The notes under the pieces: generated by a model
What the model saw: the letters and a program-made list of their open reading frames with translations, nothing else
Told to the model about the DNA's origin: nothing
Databases searched by the model: none
Shown here: positions 39,535-49,304 of the stretch, one piece after another
Position numbering within the stretch: the first letter of the stretch is position 1
Layout of the letters: each line of letters starts with the position of its first letter
Translations under genes and position numbers: made by a program
Source of the DNA: Nitrospinaceae bacterium
Lineage (GTDB): Bacteria > Nitrospinota > Nitrospinia > Nitrospinales > Nitrospinaceae
Length of the DNA stretch: 64,000 nucleotides
Assembly: GCA_024644405.1 (NCBI GenBank)
Contig: JAHELC010000001.1
Location: 72,854-136,853, forward strand
Reading direction: 5' to 3'

Positions 39535-39600
39535 GGTTGGAATGTTTTCGCAGGGAAGATTCCCCATGCAGAATTTTTTCTACGAAAACATTCAACAACC
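39535..39600 (+). promoter_or_regulatory. Structured rpsO leader (possible S15 autoregulatory site)
   Basis: GGTTG-GAATGTTTTCG (39535-39550) pairs with CGAAAACATTC-AA-CAACC (39583-39600), 16 base pairs with a two-base bulge. The loop contains a small hairpin (GGGAAGATTCCC at about 39553-39564). It lies just before the rpsO Shine-Dalgarno. S15 leaders regulate their own translation in several bacteria; here this is inferred from position and structure. Confidence 0.5.
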
Positions 39601-39635
39601 CCTCCCGTCACAGACCGAAAGAGGAGGTTTTTTAC

Positions 39636-39905
39636 ATGTCGTTTACCAAGGAATTTAAGACCAATATCATCACCAAGTACCAAGTAAATGAAAAAGATAC
39701 CGGATCCTCAGAGGTCCAGATCGCGCTGTTGACCGAACGATTGAATTATTTGAACGATCATTTCAAAACCCACGGCAAGGATCACCATTCCCGCCACGGC
39801 TTAATTCGTATCGTCAACAGAAGGCGGAAACTTCTGGACTATCTCAAAAGAGAGGATGCCCAACGGTATCAGACCATCATCAAAGAATTGGGCATCCGCC
39901 GTTAA
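39636..39905 (+). CDS. rpsO: 30S ribosomal protein S15
   Basis: The 89-residue protein matches S15 precisely: [60 protein letters not shown] at 39621-39627 gives a strong ribosome-binding site; an upstream in-frame ATG at 39537 would read through the leader stem. Confidence 0.97.
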   Translation: MSFTKEFKTNIITKYQVNEKDTGSSEVQIALLTERLNYLNDHFKTHGKDHHSRHGLIRIVNRRRKLLDYLKREDAQRYQTIIKELGIRR

Positions 39906-39949
39906 ATTAGAATCCTGCCTACAGGATCAAGAAAATTGGAGAGTATTGA

Positions 39950-42055
39950 ATGCAAGAACATAAAGTAGAGATTGATCTGGATGGAAAAACCCTTTCGCTC
40001 GAATCAGGCTGGTTGGCCAAGCAAGCCAACGGATGCGTGGTCGTTCGATACGGAGACACCATGGTGCTGGTTTCAGCGACCATGGCAAAAAGCGCAAGAG
40101 AGGGGATCGACTTTTTCCCCCTGACTGTAGACTATCGAGAAAAAACCTATGCTGCGGGACGTATTCCCGGCGGCTACCTCAAACGGGAAGCCCGGCCCGG
40201 TGATCTGGAAACCCTGACCTGCCGGTTGATAGACCGGCCCATCCGGCCCATGTTCCCGAGCGAATTCCGCAATGAAACCCAAATCGTCTGTTTCGTTGTT
40301 TCCCACGACCAGGAAAATTCCCCCGACGTGAACGCTATTTCCGGCGCTTCCGCCGCACTGCTGGTATCCGATATTCCCTTCGAGAATCCGGTTGCCGGCG
40401 TCCGCGTCGGAAGAAAAGACGGGGCCTTTATCATCAACCCGACGTATGAAGAGACCCAAGCCAGCGACCTCACCCTGGTGATGGCCGGCACCGCCGACGC
40501 CATCGTCATGGTCGAAGCCGGGGCCAACGAGCTCAGCGAAGAAATCATGATGAACGCGCTGGAGTTCGGACACGGTTACATCAAAAAAATCGTGGAAGGG
40601 CAAATCAAACTGCGGGAATTGATGGGCAAAGAAAAAGTGGCCATCGAGGTAGTGGAAACCGATCAGGACCTGACCCAAAAGGTAACCGAAGCCATCCGCC
40701 CCGGTCTGGCCGATGCCATGCGCATTGCCGGTAAACAGGAGCGGAGCGATGCGATTGCCGCGGTCAAAGAAGCCATGACCGCCCAATTCAATCCCGATGC
40801 CGACGAAGACCTGAAAGGAACCCTGGGAGGCATATTTCATGACGTCGAAAAGGAAGCCATGCGCAGTATGATCCTCGACGAAAAGAAACGGATCGACGGG
40901 CGAAACCTGAACGAAGTCCGCAATATCACCAGCCAGGTCGGCTATCTGCCCCGCGTGCATGGGTCCGCAATTTTCACCCGCGGCGAAACCCAGGCACTGG
41001 TCACCACCACGCTGGGGACCAGCTCGGACGAACAGCGGATGGATAACCTGGAGTTCAAAGGCACGAAATCCTTTCTGCTTCATTACAATTTCCCGGCCTT
41101 TTGTACCGGGGAAGTCAAATTCCTGTCGGGACCCGGACGAAGGGAAATCGGCCACGGTATGCTGGCCGAACGCGCCCTCACCCCGATGCTCCCCGATAAA
41201 GAAACGTTTCCCTATACCATCCGAATCGTGTCCGACATTCTCGAGTCCAACGGCTCTTCTTCCATGGCTTCCGTATGCGGCGGGTCTCTGTCGATGATGG
41301 ATGCCGGTGTTCCCATCAAAGCCCCGGTCGCCGGGATTGCCATGGGAATGATCAAGGAAGACGACCGGGTAGCCATCCTGTCCGATATTCTGGGCACGGA
41401 AGATCATCTGGGCGACATGGACTTTAAAGTGGCGGGTACCCGCAACGGCATCACCGCCCTGCAGATGGACATCAAGATCAAGGGGCTGACCCACGAGTTG
41501 ATGGAAACAGCCCTGGGCCAAGCCAAGGAAGGTCGGCTGCACATCCTGGATGAAATGGCCAAGGCGCTCGATACCACACGACCCGAGATGTCCAAATATG
41601 CCCCCCGCATCATTACCATCAAGGTGCCGGTCGACAAGATACGTGACGTCATCGGACCGGGCGGTAAAGTTATTCGGGATATCATCGACCGAACCGGCGT
41701 CAGCATCGACATCAACGACGATGGGAAGGTCAATATTGCCTCACACGACGAGGAGGCCTCCACCAAGGCCATCCAGATCATTCAGGATCTGGTGCAGGAC
41801 GTCGAAGTCGGGAAAATTTACATGGGCAAGGTCAAGAAGATCATGGATTTCGGGGCCTTCGTCGAAATTTTACCGGGAACCGATGGTCTTGTGCACATCT
41901 CGCAAATTTGTGACCGCCGCATCCAGAAAGTGAGCGACGAGATTCAGGAAGGCGACGAGATCGTGGTCAAGGTGATCGACGTGGACCGCAACGGCAAAGT
42001 CAAGCTCAGCCGCAAAGAGGCGATGCGCGACGAGGCCGCAGCCGCCACGCATTAA
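39950..42055 (+). CDS. pnp: Polynucleotide phosphorylase
   Basis: PNPase degrades RNA 3' to 5' using phosphate. The 701 residues have two RNase PH cores ([11 protein letters not shown] in the first; [16 protein letters not shown] and [19 protein letters not shown] in the second), KH ([14 protein letters not shown]) and S1 ([16 protein letters not shown]) domains. It ends the translation operon, followed by a terminator. Confidence 0.97.
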   Translation: MQEHKVEIDLDGKTLSLESGWLAKQANGCVVVRYGDTMVLVSATMAKSAREGIDFFPLTVDYREKTYAAGRIPGGYLKREARPGDLETLTCRLIDRPIRPMFPSEFRNETQIVCFVVSHDQENSPDVNAISGASAALLVSDIPFENPVAGVRVGRKDGAFIINPTYEETQASDLTLVMAGTADAIVMVEAGANELSEEIMMNALEFGHGYIKKIVEGQIKLRELMGKEKVAIEVVETDQDLTQKVTEAIRPGLADAMRIAGKQERSDAIAAVKEAMTAQFNPDADEDLKGTLGGIFHDVEKEAMRSMILDEKKRIDGRNLNEVRNITSQVGYLPRVHGSAIFTRGETQALVTTTLGTSSDEQRMDNLEFKGTKSFLLHYNFPAFCTGEVKFLSGPGRREIGHGMLAERALTPMLPDKETFPYTIRIVSDILESNGSSSMASVCGGSLSMMDAGVPIKAPVAGIAMGMIKEDDRVAILSDILGTEDHLGDMDFKVAGTRNGITALQMDIKIKGLTHELMETALGQAKEGRLHILDEMAKALDTTRPEMSKYAPRIITIKVPVDKIRDVIGPGGKVIRDIIDRTGVSIDINDDGKVNIASHDEEASTKAIQIIQDLVQDVEVGKIYMGKVKKIMDFGAFVEILPGTDGLVHISQICDRRIQKVSDEIQEGDEIVVKVIDVDRNGKVKLSRKEAMRDEAAAATH

Positions 42056-42075
42056 GTCCCGAGTTTCAAAACTAC

Positions 42076-42115
42076 AGCGGATGCGCCGGAACTTTCCGGC
42101 CATCCGCTTTTTTTA
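42076..42115. terminator. Terminator between convergent pnp and surE
   Basis: AGCGGATG-c-GCCGG (42076-42089) pairs with CCGGC-CATCCGCT (42096-42108), then a T tract to about 42114. It ends the pnp transcript. Confidence 0.85.
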
Positions 42116-42117
42116 TT

Positions 42118-42873
42118 CTAGAAATCGAGGTCCCACTCCTTGAGGTTTTTAAGAGCCTGAAAATGGGTGAGATCAAAATGAATGGGGGTCACGGAAATAT
42201 ACTCTTCCGCGACCATTTCGCAGTCCGTGTCTTTTTCCACCTCGTCGAATTTCATCTCTCCGGCCAACCAGTAATACGTCTCGTTTCGCGGATTCACCCG
42301 CTTATCGAAAGTTTCAATGACGCGCGATTTACCCTGACGCGTCACCACTGCACCCTTGATTTGATCTCTGGGAATGGCTGGAACGTTGACGTTCAAAGAT
42401 ACCCCCTCGGGCAATCCTTTTTCGATCACAATCGGGTACAACTTTTTGACAAAGTCAACTGCCGGAGAAAAATCCTGAAACTCGAACGAATTGAGAGACA
42501 CGGCGATGGCGGGCAAACCCATAATAGCCGCTTCCGTCGCGGCGGACACCGTGCCTGAATAAATGGCGCAGGTACCCAGATTGCCCCCCTGATTGACCCC
42601 GGAGATCACCAGTTCGGGAGGTTCGTCGAGCAGTTCGGTGACTGCGATTTTAACGCAATCGGCAGGGGTGCCGTTGACGGCATAGCCACGCAATTCCCCG
42701 CCCTCCTCCACTTTTTGGACCTTCAAAGGATTGGACAGGGTGATGGCATGCCCGACGGCGCTCTGCTCGGATTCGGGAGCCACCACGAGGACATCGGCCA
42801 CCTCGGCCAACCCTTCACGCAGAGCCTGGATTCCCTTGGCGTAAAAACCGTCATCGTTAGTGATCAAAATCAT
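42118..42873 (-). CDS. surE: 5'/3'-nucleotidase SurE
   Basis: This 251-residue metal-dependent nucleotidase has the N-terminal LITNDDGFYAKGI, APESEQSAVGHAIT and the GVNQGGNLGTCAIYSGTVSAATEA loop. The ATG at 42873 gives the normal length; a longer frame adds an unlikely tail. No clear ribosome-binding site. It is convergent with pnp. Confidence 0.94.
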   Translation of the reverse strand: MILITNDDGFYAKGIQALREGLAEVADVLVVAPESEQSAVGHAITLSNPLKVQKVEEGGELRGYAVNGTPADCVKIAVTELLDEPPELVISGVNQGGNLGTCAIYSGTVSAATEAAIMGLPAIAVSLNSFEFQDFSPAVDFVKKLYPIVIEKGLPEGVSLNVNVPAIPRDQIKGAVVTRQGKSRVIETFDKRVNPRNETYYWLAGEMKFDEVEKDTDCEMVAEEYISVTPIHFDLTHFQALKNLKEWDLDF

Positions 42874-43161
42874 AAGAAAAAACCAGCGGGACGCAGGACC
42901 CAATTTTACTGGTGCAGGTCCCAACGTACACCGTTCCCTTAGCCAACCAAGGTTTTTTAATCACCCGCGACAGTTCGCCGCTTGCCAGCGTGATGCCCGT
43001 CGTAATTACGCCGGGCGCTATTTGCTGAAACGGAATGGCTCAATTGAACGGTTTTTTCGCCGACCAAAGCTTTTTAAGCTATCTGCAGAGAAACGCCACT
43101 TGTGCTCAGTCGCATTCTCCAGGGTTCAACGGTCAACCCGTTCCCTCTCCGGGCAGGAGGG

Positions 43162-43749
43162 TTAATTGTGGCTTTTGAAATATTCCTGGGATTCCTTCGG
43201 CCCCGGTTTCATGGCAGCTTCGCCTTTCTTCCAGTTGGCCGGGCAGACTTCCCCGTTTTGCTCATGGTGTTGAAGCGCGTCCACCATGCGGATCGCTTCA
43301 TCCACGTTGCGTCCCAGCGGCAGGTTATTGACCAACGAATGCTGGACGATTCCATCCTTGTCGATCAGGAACAGGCCGCGAAAAGCGATTCCGCCGTCCG
43401 CCAGCACACCGTAATCGGTGGAGATTTGCTTATCCAGATCGGCCACCAGGGCATAATCGATCTGGCCCAACCCGCCCACTTTACGATCCGTGTTGCGCCA
43501 GGCCAGGTGGGAAAAATGACTGTCGACGGAAACACCGAGCACTTCCGTGTTGCGTTTTTTGAAATCACCAATTTGAGTGCTGAACGCAATAATCTCCGTC
43601 GGGCAGACAAATGTAAAATCCAATGGATAAAAGAACAGGATGACGTACTTTCCCTTATAGTCGGACAGCTGAATTTCCTTGAAACTCCCGTCCGGCATCA
43701 CCGCCTGCGCCTTGAAATTGGGGGCAGGTTTCGCAACTAATGTCGCCAT
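43162..43749 (-). CDS. Typical 2-Cys peroxiredoxin
   Basis: It reduces hydrogen peroxide and organic peroxides. The 195-residue AhpC/Prx protein has the peroxidatic Cys in [13 protein letters not shown] and the resolving Cys in GEVCPANW; the YF C-terminal motif is partly retained (QEYF). GAGGAG eight bases upstream supports the start. It is divergent from the CDF exporter. Confidence 0.94.
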   Translation of the reverse strand: MATLVAKPAPNFKAQAVMPDGSFKEIQLSDYKGKYVILFFYPLDFTFVCPTEIIAFSTQIGDFKKRNTEVLGVSVDSHFSHLAWRNTDRKVGGLGQIDYALVADLDKQISTDYGVLADGGIAFRGLFLIDKDGIVQHSLVNNLPLGRNVDEAIRMVDALQHHEQNGEVCPANWKKGEAAMKPGPKESQEYFKSHN

Positions 43750-43850
43750 ATTTTAACTCCTCTAAGGTAATCAATGGTTCAAATGAAAATGAAGGGATAC
43801 AATTTAGCACAAACCCTCTGGTACGTTCAAACTCTTGTTTCAATGAAAAC

Positions 43851-43890
43851 ACCCGGGGCCATGGCAGCACGGATATCGGGTTCCCCGGGT
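43851..43890. repeat. Inverted repeat in the peroxiredoxin-CDF intergenic region
   Basis: ACCCGGGG (43851-43858) and CCCCGGGT (43883-43890) are perfect 8-base arms around 24 bases. They lie 100 bp upstream of the peroxiredoxin start and 36 bp before the CDF promoter, and lack a T run. A regulatory site is possible. Confidence 0.4.
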
Positions 43891-43925
43891 CTTCAAGGTC
43901 AAATTGGGGAATATCGATGAGAATC

Positions 43926-43954
43926 TTGACAGCCCCTCAGGGGGCACATAGAAT
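43926..43954 (+). promoter_or_regulatory. CDF exporter promoter with palindromic spacer
   Basis: Perfect TTGACA (43926-43931), 17 bp, TAGAAT (43949-43954). The spacer begins with GCCCC-TCAG-GGGGC, a palindrome that sits where a repressor or activator could contact the promoter. Confidence 0.65.
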
Positions 43955-44032
43955 GCTATATAAAGGTTTTTTTAATGACGGAACCCGACATCGCCCCTTT
44001 AGATGTCCTATCCCAGCCAGGGGTGCAAGAAA

Positions 44033-44932
44033 ATGGAATCTCGCGCCATCCAAAAAAAGCTTAAAATCGCACTGATACTGGTATTTTTCGTATTGTGCCT
44101 GGAAGTCGCCGGCGGAATCATGGCACACAGCCTGGCCCTGTTGAGCGACGCCGCACACATGCTGACGGATGCCTTCGCTCTCAGCCTCAGCCTGATGGCC
44201 CTCACCATTGCCGCCCAGCCTTCGACCCATACCAAAACCTTCGGGTATCACCGGGTGGAAATTCTAGCCGCGCTGGCCAATGGCATCCTGTTGCTCCTGA
44301 TGGCGCTGGGAATCCTGTGGGAAGCCTACCGCCGTTTTACCGAGCCGCATGAAGTCCATAGCCTGATTGTCATCTCGGTGGCTACGGTCGGACTGGCGAC
44401 CAATCTGTGTGTCCTTTATTTCCTGAAGGATCCGGTGCATAACGCCCACAACCACGACTTGAACCTGAAGGCCGCTTTTTACCATGTGATCGGAGATTCC
44501 CTGGCGTCCGTCGCGGTGATTCTGGGCGGAGTGGCCATGTGGATCACCCAGTGGTACGCTCTGGACTCGATCATTGCGGCGCTGGTGGCGCTGGTGTTGA
44601 TTTGGGGAGCTCAAACCATCATCCGCGATTCTTTCCATGTATTACTGGAAGGCGTGCCCAAGGGGATTTCCATTCATGAAGTGGAAAAGGAATTGACTTC
44701 CATTCCCGAGATCAGGGACATTCATGAGTTGCATGTCTGGTCGATCTGTTCCAACATCTACGCCCTGAGCACCCACGCGTTGGTGAACGATCAGAAAGTC
44801 AACCAGGTGGAAACGATCCTGAAAGATATTGAATCCCTGCTGAGGGATAAATTTAACATCACGCACTCCACGATTCAGTTTGAATCCAACCCCTGTTCCG
44901 CAGCGGATGTGGCGTGCGATATCAAGCATTAA
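44033..44932 (+). CDS. Cation diffusion facilitator (CDF) metal exporter
   Basis: This 299-residue inner-membrane antiporter of Zn, Cd or Co type has six hydrophobic helices, HSLALLSDAAHMLTDAFAL and HVIGDSLASVAVILGG with the paired HxxxD metal site, and a C-terminal ferredoxin-like cytoplasmic domain (HELHVWSI). A His-rich loop is short (HNAHNHD). It most resembles ZitB/CzcD; the metal is not determined. Confidence 0.92.
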   Translation: MESRAIQKKLKIALILVFFVLCLEVAGGIMAHSLALLSDAAHMLTDAFALSLSLMALTIAAQPSTHTKTFGYHRVEILAALANGILLLLMALGILWEAYRRFTEPHEVHSLIVISVATVGLATNLCVLYFLKDPVHNAHNHDLNLKAAFYHVIGDSLASVAVILGGVAMWITQWYALDSIIAALVALVLIWGAQTIIRDSFHVLLEGVPKGISIHEVEKELTSIPEIRDIHELHVWSICSNIYALSTHALVNDQKVNQVETILKDIESLLRDKFNITHSTIQFESNPCSAADVACDIKH

Positions 44933-44940
44933 TAGAAACC

Positions 44941-45705
44941 ATGCGAATTTTGTTTTTGGGAACCGGCACCTCCACCGGTATCCCCAGCCTATGCTGTTCC
45001 TGTGATGTCTGTACATCGGACGATCCGCGCAACAAGCGCCTCCGAGCCTCCGCGCTGATCCAGAACAACGGATTTAATGTCCTGATCGACACCTCGACGG
45101 ATCTCAGGCAACAATGCCTCCGGCACAACATCACCCAGATTGACGGAGTGCTGTACACCCACCATCACGCCGACCACGTACACGGCATCGATGAATTGCG
45201 GTGCTTCAACTTTTTCAACAAAACCGTAATCCCCTGTTACGGCAACCCCATGACTCTGGCCGCCATTCAGAAGAACTTCAGCTATATCTTCAACGGAGAA
45301 ATACCGATGGGTGGCGGCATACCGAAACTCGACATGATCACCCTGGACAGCCAACCCTTTTCCGTGGGGGGCGTGCAGGTCACTCCGGTCGACATCATCC
45401 ATGGCAACATGACGATTCTTGGGTACAAGATCAACAACGCAGCTTATGTCACCGACTGCAACCGTCTGCCGGACAAAGCCAGGGAAACCCTGTCCGGACT
45501 GGATGTCCTCGTCCTGAATGCCCTGGGTTTTGAGCCTCATGCCACGCACTTTTGCCTGAGCGAGTCGCTGGCGGCCATCGAAGAATTGAAACCGAAACGG
45601 GCGATCCTCACCCATATCAATCACAAGTTCGATCACGAAGCAGTCAGCCGGGATTTGCCGGATAATGTGGAGCTGGCTTACGACGGGTTGACGGTGGACC
45701 TGTAA
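44941..45705 (+). CDS. MBL-fold phosphodiesterase, PhnP-like
   Basis: This 254-residue metallo-beta-lactamase-fold enzyme begins MRILFLGTGTSTGIP, has the cysteine-rich loop CCSCDVCTSDDPRNKR (as in PhnP-type zinc sites), the metal motif YTHHHADHVHGID, and late LTHINHKFDHE. PhnP itself hydrolyses cyclic ribose phosphate in C-P lyase pathways; in this genome the enzyme may instead be a general cyclic-phosphodiesterase. It starts 8 bp after the CDF gene. Confidence 0.82.
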   Translation: MRILFLGTGTSTGIPSLCCSCDVCTSDDPRNKRLRASALIQNNGFNVLIDTSTDLRQQCLRHNITQIDGVLYTHHHADHVHGIDELRCFNFFNKTVIPCYGNPMTLAAIQKNFSYIFNGEIPMGGGIPKLDMITLDSQPFSVGGVQVTPVDIIHGNMTILGYKINNAAYVTDCNRLPDKARETLSGLDVLVLNALGFEPHATHFCLSESLAAIEELKPKRAILTHINHKFDHEAVSRDLPDNVELAYDGLTVDL

Positions 45706-45996
45706 TCAGTCCAGATCAAAATCGCGGAGGGGTTTGCTGGAGTCGGTTTTATCGACGTTCTTCTGAGCTTCCTTGAATTTTTCAGCCAGGAGACGGGCCT
45801 TGTCCTTTTGCAGTTCCTTTTGTTTCTGGAACATGGACTGGCTCTCTTTCTGATGCTCGGCGAGATCATGGACCATATCGGATAGAGAGGAAAACTCCTT
45901 CTTTTTCTCCTCTTTCCAAAGCACCTCACCGGTTTTCTGATCCACCTGCAGTTTGGCATCGCAACAGGGGCATATGATTTCCAGTTTCGAACTCAT
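45706..45996 (-). CDS. Small zinc-ribbon and coiled-coil protein
   Basis: This 96-residue protein has an N-terminal CPCC zinc-ribbon half-site (ICPCCDAKLQVDQ), then a charged helical stretch rich in Lys, Glu and Gln (residues 40-80). The ATG at 45996 has GGAAGGG about eight bases upstream. Its end abuts the convergent MBL gene. Function unknown. Confidence 0.75.
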   Translation of the reverse strand: MSSKLEIICPCCDAKLQVDQKTGEVLWKEEKKKEFSSLSDMVHDLAEHQKESQSMFQKQKELQKDKARLLAEKFKEAQKNVDKTDSSKPLRDFDLD

Positions 45997-46170
45997 GGTG
46001 CGGCCCTTCCCAAAAAAAACAAACATCAATTGACCAAACTAAATTATAGCAGAAATCGCAAGACTTCCAAAGTCCCAGGAGACACCACCGAAGATACCGC
46101 CATTAAATTTAATATGGCATCTCTCCCTGCCCTTCCCTACAATGAAGCCTTTTAAAATCGGGAATATTGA

Positions 46171-46887
46171 ATGTCAGCACAGGGATTGTTCATAACAGGT
46201 ACGGATACCGGTGTCGGGAAAACCGTGGTTACCGCGGCGCTTCTGGCCCATTGCCTGCACCAGGGCAAAAAAGCCGGGGTCATGAAACCCATCGAGACTG
46301 GAGTCGACAGCGAGTGCAGTTCGGCGGCCAATTCCGACGCTCTATTTCTAATGGAAAGCGGCGGCATCGAAGATGCTCTGGCGGAGGTATGCCCGATTCG
46401 CCTGAAGCCCGCCGCCTCGCCTTACCAGGCGGCTCTGATCGAGAACCGCACCCTCCAGCCGGAAACGATTCTCTCGGCCTACCGAACCCTGTCGGGAAAG
46501 TACGATTGGTTGCTGGTGGAAGGTATCGGCGGCATACGGGTCCCGATCACCCGCGACTACGGGGTGGTGGATTTGATGCGCGACCTGGGCTTGCCTGCAG
46601 TGGTCGTGGCGCGCTATCAACTGGGAACTCTCAACCATACGCTCCTGACGTTGGACACGCTGAAGCAAAATGGGATTCCGGTGAGAGGCGTCGTCTTCAA
46701 TCATACCAGCCCCGAAGCAAAGGATGCCATCGAGCAGGACCAGCCCCGTTTGATTGAAGAGTTATCCGGGATCCGGGTTCTGGGCGAATTTCCATACATC
46801 GACAACCTGAACACACACAGTTTTTCACCTGAGAAGTTGGAGGCATGGGCAACCACAGTCGACTTCCCGGGATTCATCCAGAAATAG
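46171..46887 (+). CDS. bioD: Dethiobiotin synthetase
   Basis: It closes the ureido ring of dethiobiotin from DAPA, CO2 and ATP. The 238-residue P-loop protein has FITGTDTGVGKTVVTAAL, VMKPIETG, and LLVEGIGGIRVPI. bioA lies 13 kb away on the other strand, so the biotin genes are split. Confidence 0.93.
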   Translation: MSAQGLFITGTDTGVGKTVVTAALLAHCLHQGKKAGVMKPIETGVDSECSSAANSDALFLMESGGIEDALAEVCPIRLKPAASPYQAALIENRTLQPETILSAYRTLSGKYDWLLVEGIGGIRVPITRDYGVVDLMRDLGLPAVVVARYQLGTLNHTLLTLDTLKQNGIPVRGVVFNHTSPEAKDAIEQDQPRLIEELSGIRVLGEFPYIDNLNTHSFSPEKLEAWATTVDFPGFIQK

Positions 46888-46900
46888 GAGGCCAGCTTAT

Positions 46901-47905
46901 ATGAAAATCGATTGCTATGCCGCGCAGTCAGCCAAGAAGCCGCTTGAAAAATTCAATTACTCCTCCCGCGACCCGGGCTCTTGGGATGTAGAAGTTAAAA
47001 TCAGCCATTGCGGCATTTGCCACAGCGATGCCCACCTGGTGGACAACGACTGGGGCATTTCCCAATACCCCCTGGTACCGGGGCATGAAATTGTCGGAAC
47101 CGTATCAACCATGGGGACCTCGGTCAAGCATTTGAAAGCCGGGCAGAGAGTGGGTATCGGTTGGCAATGCTCGTCGTGCATGAGTTGCGAGTGGTGTATC
47201 TCCGGCAAGGAGAACCTGTGCCCGGAAATTGGCGGCACCTGCCTGGGAAATTACGGCGGTTTCGCCAATTCGATCGTGGTTGACAGCCGGTTCGCCTTCG
47301 CCCTGCCCCACGGCCTGGAGTCGGAAAACGCGGCTCCCTTGCTGTGCGGCGGCATCACCGTGTTCGCTCCTCTCATTCATTTCGACATTCGCCCCGCCAT
47401 GAAAGTGGGAGTGATTGGCGTCGGCGGTCTGGGCCACCTGGCCCTGCAGTTTTACAAAGCCTGGGGATGCGAGGTCACCGCTTTTTCAGCGACCCCCGGA
47501 AAAGAAAAAGAGGCGAAAGGTTTTGGCGCTTCCCGGGTGTTCAGTTCGAGAGATCCCGAGGTCCTGAAATCCAAAGCGGCTACCCAGGATTTCATCATCT
47601 CGACGGTTCCGGTGGACCTCGACTGGGAGTCCTACCTGAACGTTTTAAGGCCGGAGGGAAAGCTGTGTATGGTCGGTGTGCCGCACAGCGCGATAACCAT
47701 TCCCGCGTTCCCCCTGATTGCGGCCCGGAAAACGGTGTGTGGCAGTCCCATCGGCAGCCGGGGGGATATTGAAACCATGCTGGCTTTCGCGGCGCGGCAC
47801 GGGATCGAAGCCCAAACCGAAACGTTTGCCATGAGTGAGGTCAATCCGGCCATGGACCGGGTGCGGAACAACCAGGCCCGTTACCGCATTGTTTTAAAAA
47901 ACTGA
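46901..47905 (+). CDS. Zinc-dependent NAD(P) alcohol dehydrogenase, YahK/CAD-like
   Basis: This 334-residue medium-chain dehydrogenase has the catalytic zinc CGICHSDAH with GHEIVG, the structural zinc cluster CSSCMSCEWCISGKENLC, and a Rossmann motif GVIGVGGLGHLALQ. It resembles cinnamyl-alcohol/YahK aldehyde reductases. Substrate unknown. It is 13 bp after bioD and may share its transcript. Confidence 0.9.
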   Translation: MKIDCYAAQSAKKPLEKFNYSSRDPGSWDVEVKISHCGICHSDAHLVDNDWGISQYPLVPGHEIVGTVSTMGTSVKHLKAGQRVGIGWQCSSCMSCEWCISGKENLCPEIGGTCLGNYGGFANSIVVDSRFAFALPHGLESENAAPLLCGGITVFAPLIHFDIRPAMKVGVIGVGGLGHLALQFYKAWGCEVTAFSATPGKEKEAKGFGASRVFSSRDPEVLKSKAATQDFIISTVPVDLDWESYLNVLRPEGKLCMVGVPHSAITIPAFPLIAARKTVCGSPIGSRGDIETMLAFAARHGIEAQTETFAMSEVNPAMDRVRNNQARYRIVLKN

Positions 47906-48003
47906 ACGGGCAAACGGACCGCCGGCAAAACTCCATTGCTTGACAAAGCTAACAATGGGTGTCATGTTTTCCTGATCCGTTGACCGCTTGAAAGGGAACC
48001 CCT

Positions 48004-48528
48004 ATGAAAAAATGGTACATGCTGACCCTGGTGGGACAAGACCGCTCCGGCATCGTCGCTCAGATCACCCGCGCGTTGTACGAGGGCGAGTGCAACCTGG
48101 GGGAAGCCTCCATGGTGCGGCTGGGCGGCAACTTTACCGTCATGCTTATGGTGCAGTTCGCGGGCAACGAGAAGGCGCTGGACGATTTGATCGGGCCGAC
48201 CTGCCGTTCCTTTGACCTGCGCCATCATGTGGATGCGATTGAAGGGGAGTTGTTGCACCATATGGAGCCGGACGTCCGTATCACCGTTTATGGAGCGGAC
48301 CGGTCGGGTATCATTGCCGAGGCGACGGGAGTTCTGGCTGAAAAAGGATTCAACATCCTCAATCTGGAATCCGATGTCGGGGGCACGACGCAGAATCCCA
48401 TTTATGTCATGACCATTGAGGGGATCGCGGAACAAGGGATCGAGGTCCTCGAGGAAGCTCTTCAGAAACTGTCGCGGGAAAAGGGGTTGGAAACACAATT
48501 GGAACCTATTGATACGTTGATCGGGTAA
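48004..48528 (+). CDS. Double-ACT domain protein, GcvR-like
   Basis: This 174-residue protein consists of two ACT domains (LTLVGQDRSGIVAQITRALYE and ITVYGADRSGIIAEATGVLAE), as in GcvR, the glycine-cleavage repressor partner. The ligand is probably an amino acid. It precedes def by 5 bp. Confidence 0.85.
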   Translation: MKKWYMLTLVGQDRSGIVAQITRALYEGECNLGEASMVRLGGNFTVMLMVQFAGNEKALDDLIGPTCRSFDLRHHVDAIEGELLHHMEPDVRITVYGADRSGIIAEATGVLAEKGFNILNLESDVGGTTQNPIYVMTIEGIAEQGIEVLEEALQKLSREKGLETQLEPIDTLIG

Positions 48529-48533
48529 GGTGC

Positions 48534-49058
48534 ATGGCTGTTCTTGAAATATTGGTTTATCCCGATCCGCGATTGAAACAGATTTCAAAACCGGTGACGC
48601 AATTCGACGGTCCCCTGCGAAGTTTTGTCCAGGACCTGGAGGAAACCCTGCGGGCCGGGCCGGGGGGCGTTGGCATCGCCGCCCCTCAGGTCGGTCGCTT
48701 TGAACGCATCATCATCGTGGATGTTTCCAGCAAACCCAAGATCAAGCACCACGGCCGGCTGGTCTTGATCAACCCGGAAATCCTCTCGCAGGAAGGGTCG
48801 GCAGTCGGCCGCGAGGGTTGCCTGTCCGTCCCCGAGTATACCGGCAACGTGGCCCGCTCCAAATTTATAACGCTCCGGGCGCAGGATGAATTCGGAAAAC
48901 CGCTGGAGTTCAACATGGAGCGCTATGAAGCGCGAGCCGTTCAGCATGAAATGGATCACCTGGACGGCTTGTTGCTGCTCGACCGGTTGGTCAGCCGCCG
49001 GGATTTGTTTCGCCGTCAAACCCAGGAAGCGACGGCACCCAAAACCAAAACTTCCTGA
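48534..49058 (+). CDS. def: Peptide deformylase
   Basis: It removes N-terminal formyl groups from nascent proteins. The 174 residues have motifs GVGIAAPQVG, EGCLSVPE and HEMDHLDG, with metal Cys and two His, and the usual length. It is tightly linked to the ACT protein. Confidence 0.96.
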   Translation: MAVLEILVYPDPRLKQISKPVTQFDGPLRSFVQDLEETLRAGPGGVGIAAPQVGRFERIIIVDVSSKPKIKHHGRLVLINPEILSQEGSAVGREGCLSVPEYTGNVARSKFITLRAQDEFGKPLEFNMERYEARAVQHEMDHLDGLLLLDRLVSRRDLFRRQTQEATAPKTKTS

Positions 49059-49304
49059 TATTTCTGTTCCGGGAGCAATCCAGGATTCAGATGAGCGGCA
49101 GTCGGGTCTGCCCCAATGGAAGGGTGAAACTGAAAATCGTTGAGTTTCGCCCGCTAACGCTTCCCTTGCCTTCCTACGAAAACGGCTGTTTATCCTGTTT
49201 CCTTTGTCTGGATAACCCGACCCCGGCACAAAACCTGTGGCAATCTGGAAATGAGCTGTTACATTAATAAGATAGAAGCAATTCATATTACCGGGACGAA
49301 TATA

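Noticed and set aside
40073-41542. 489-codon open frame antisense to pnp
   Set aside because: Shadow of the PNPase frame; His/Gly-rich composition and no family pattern.
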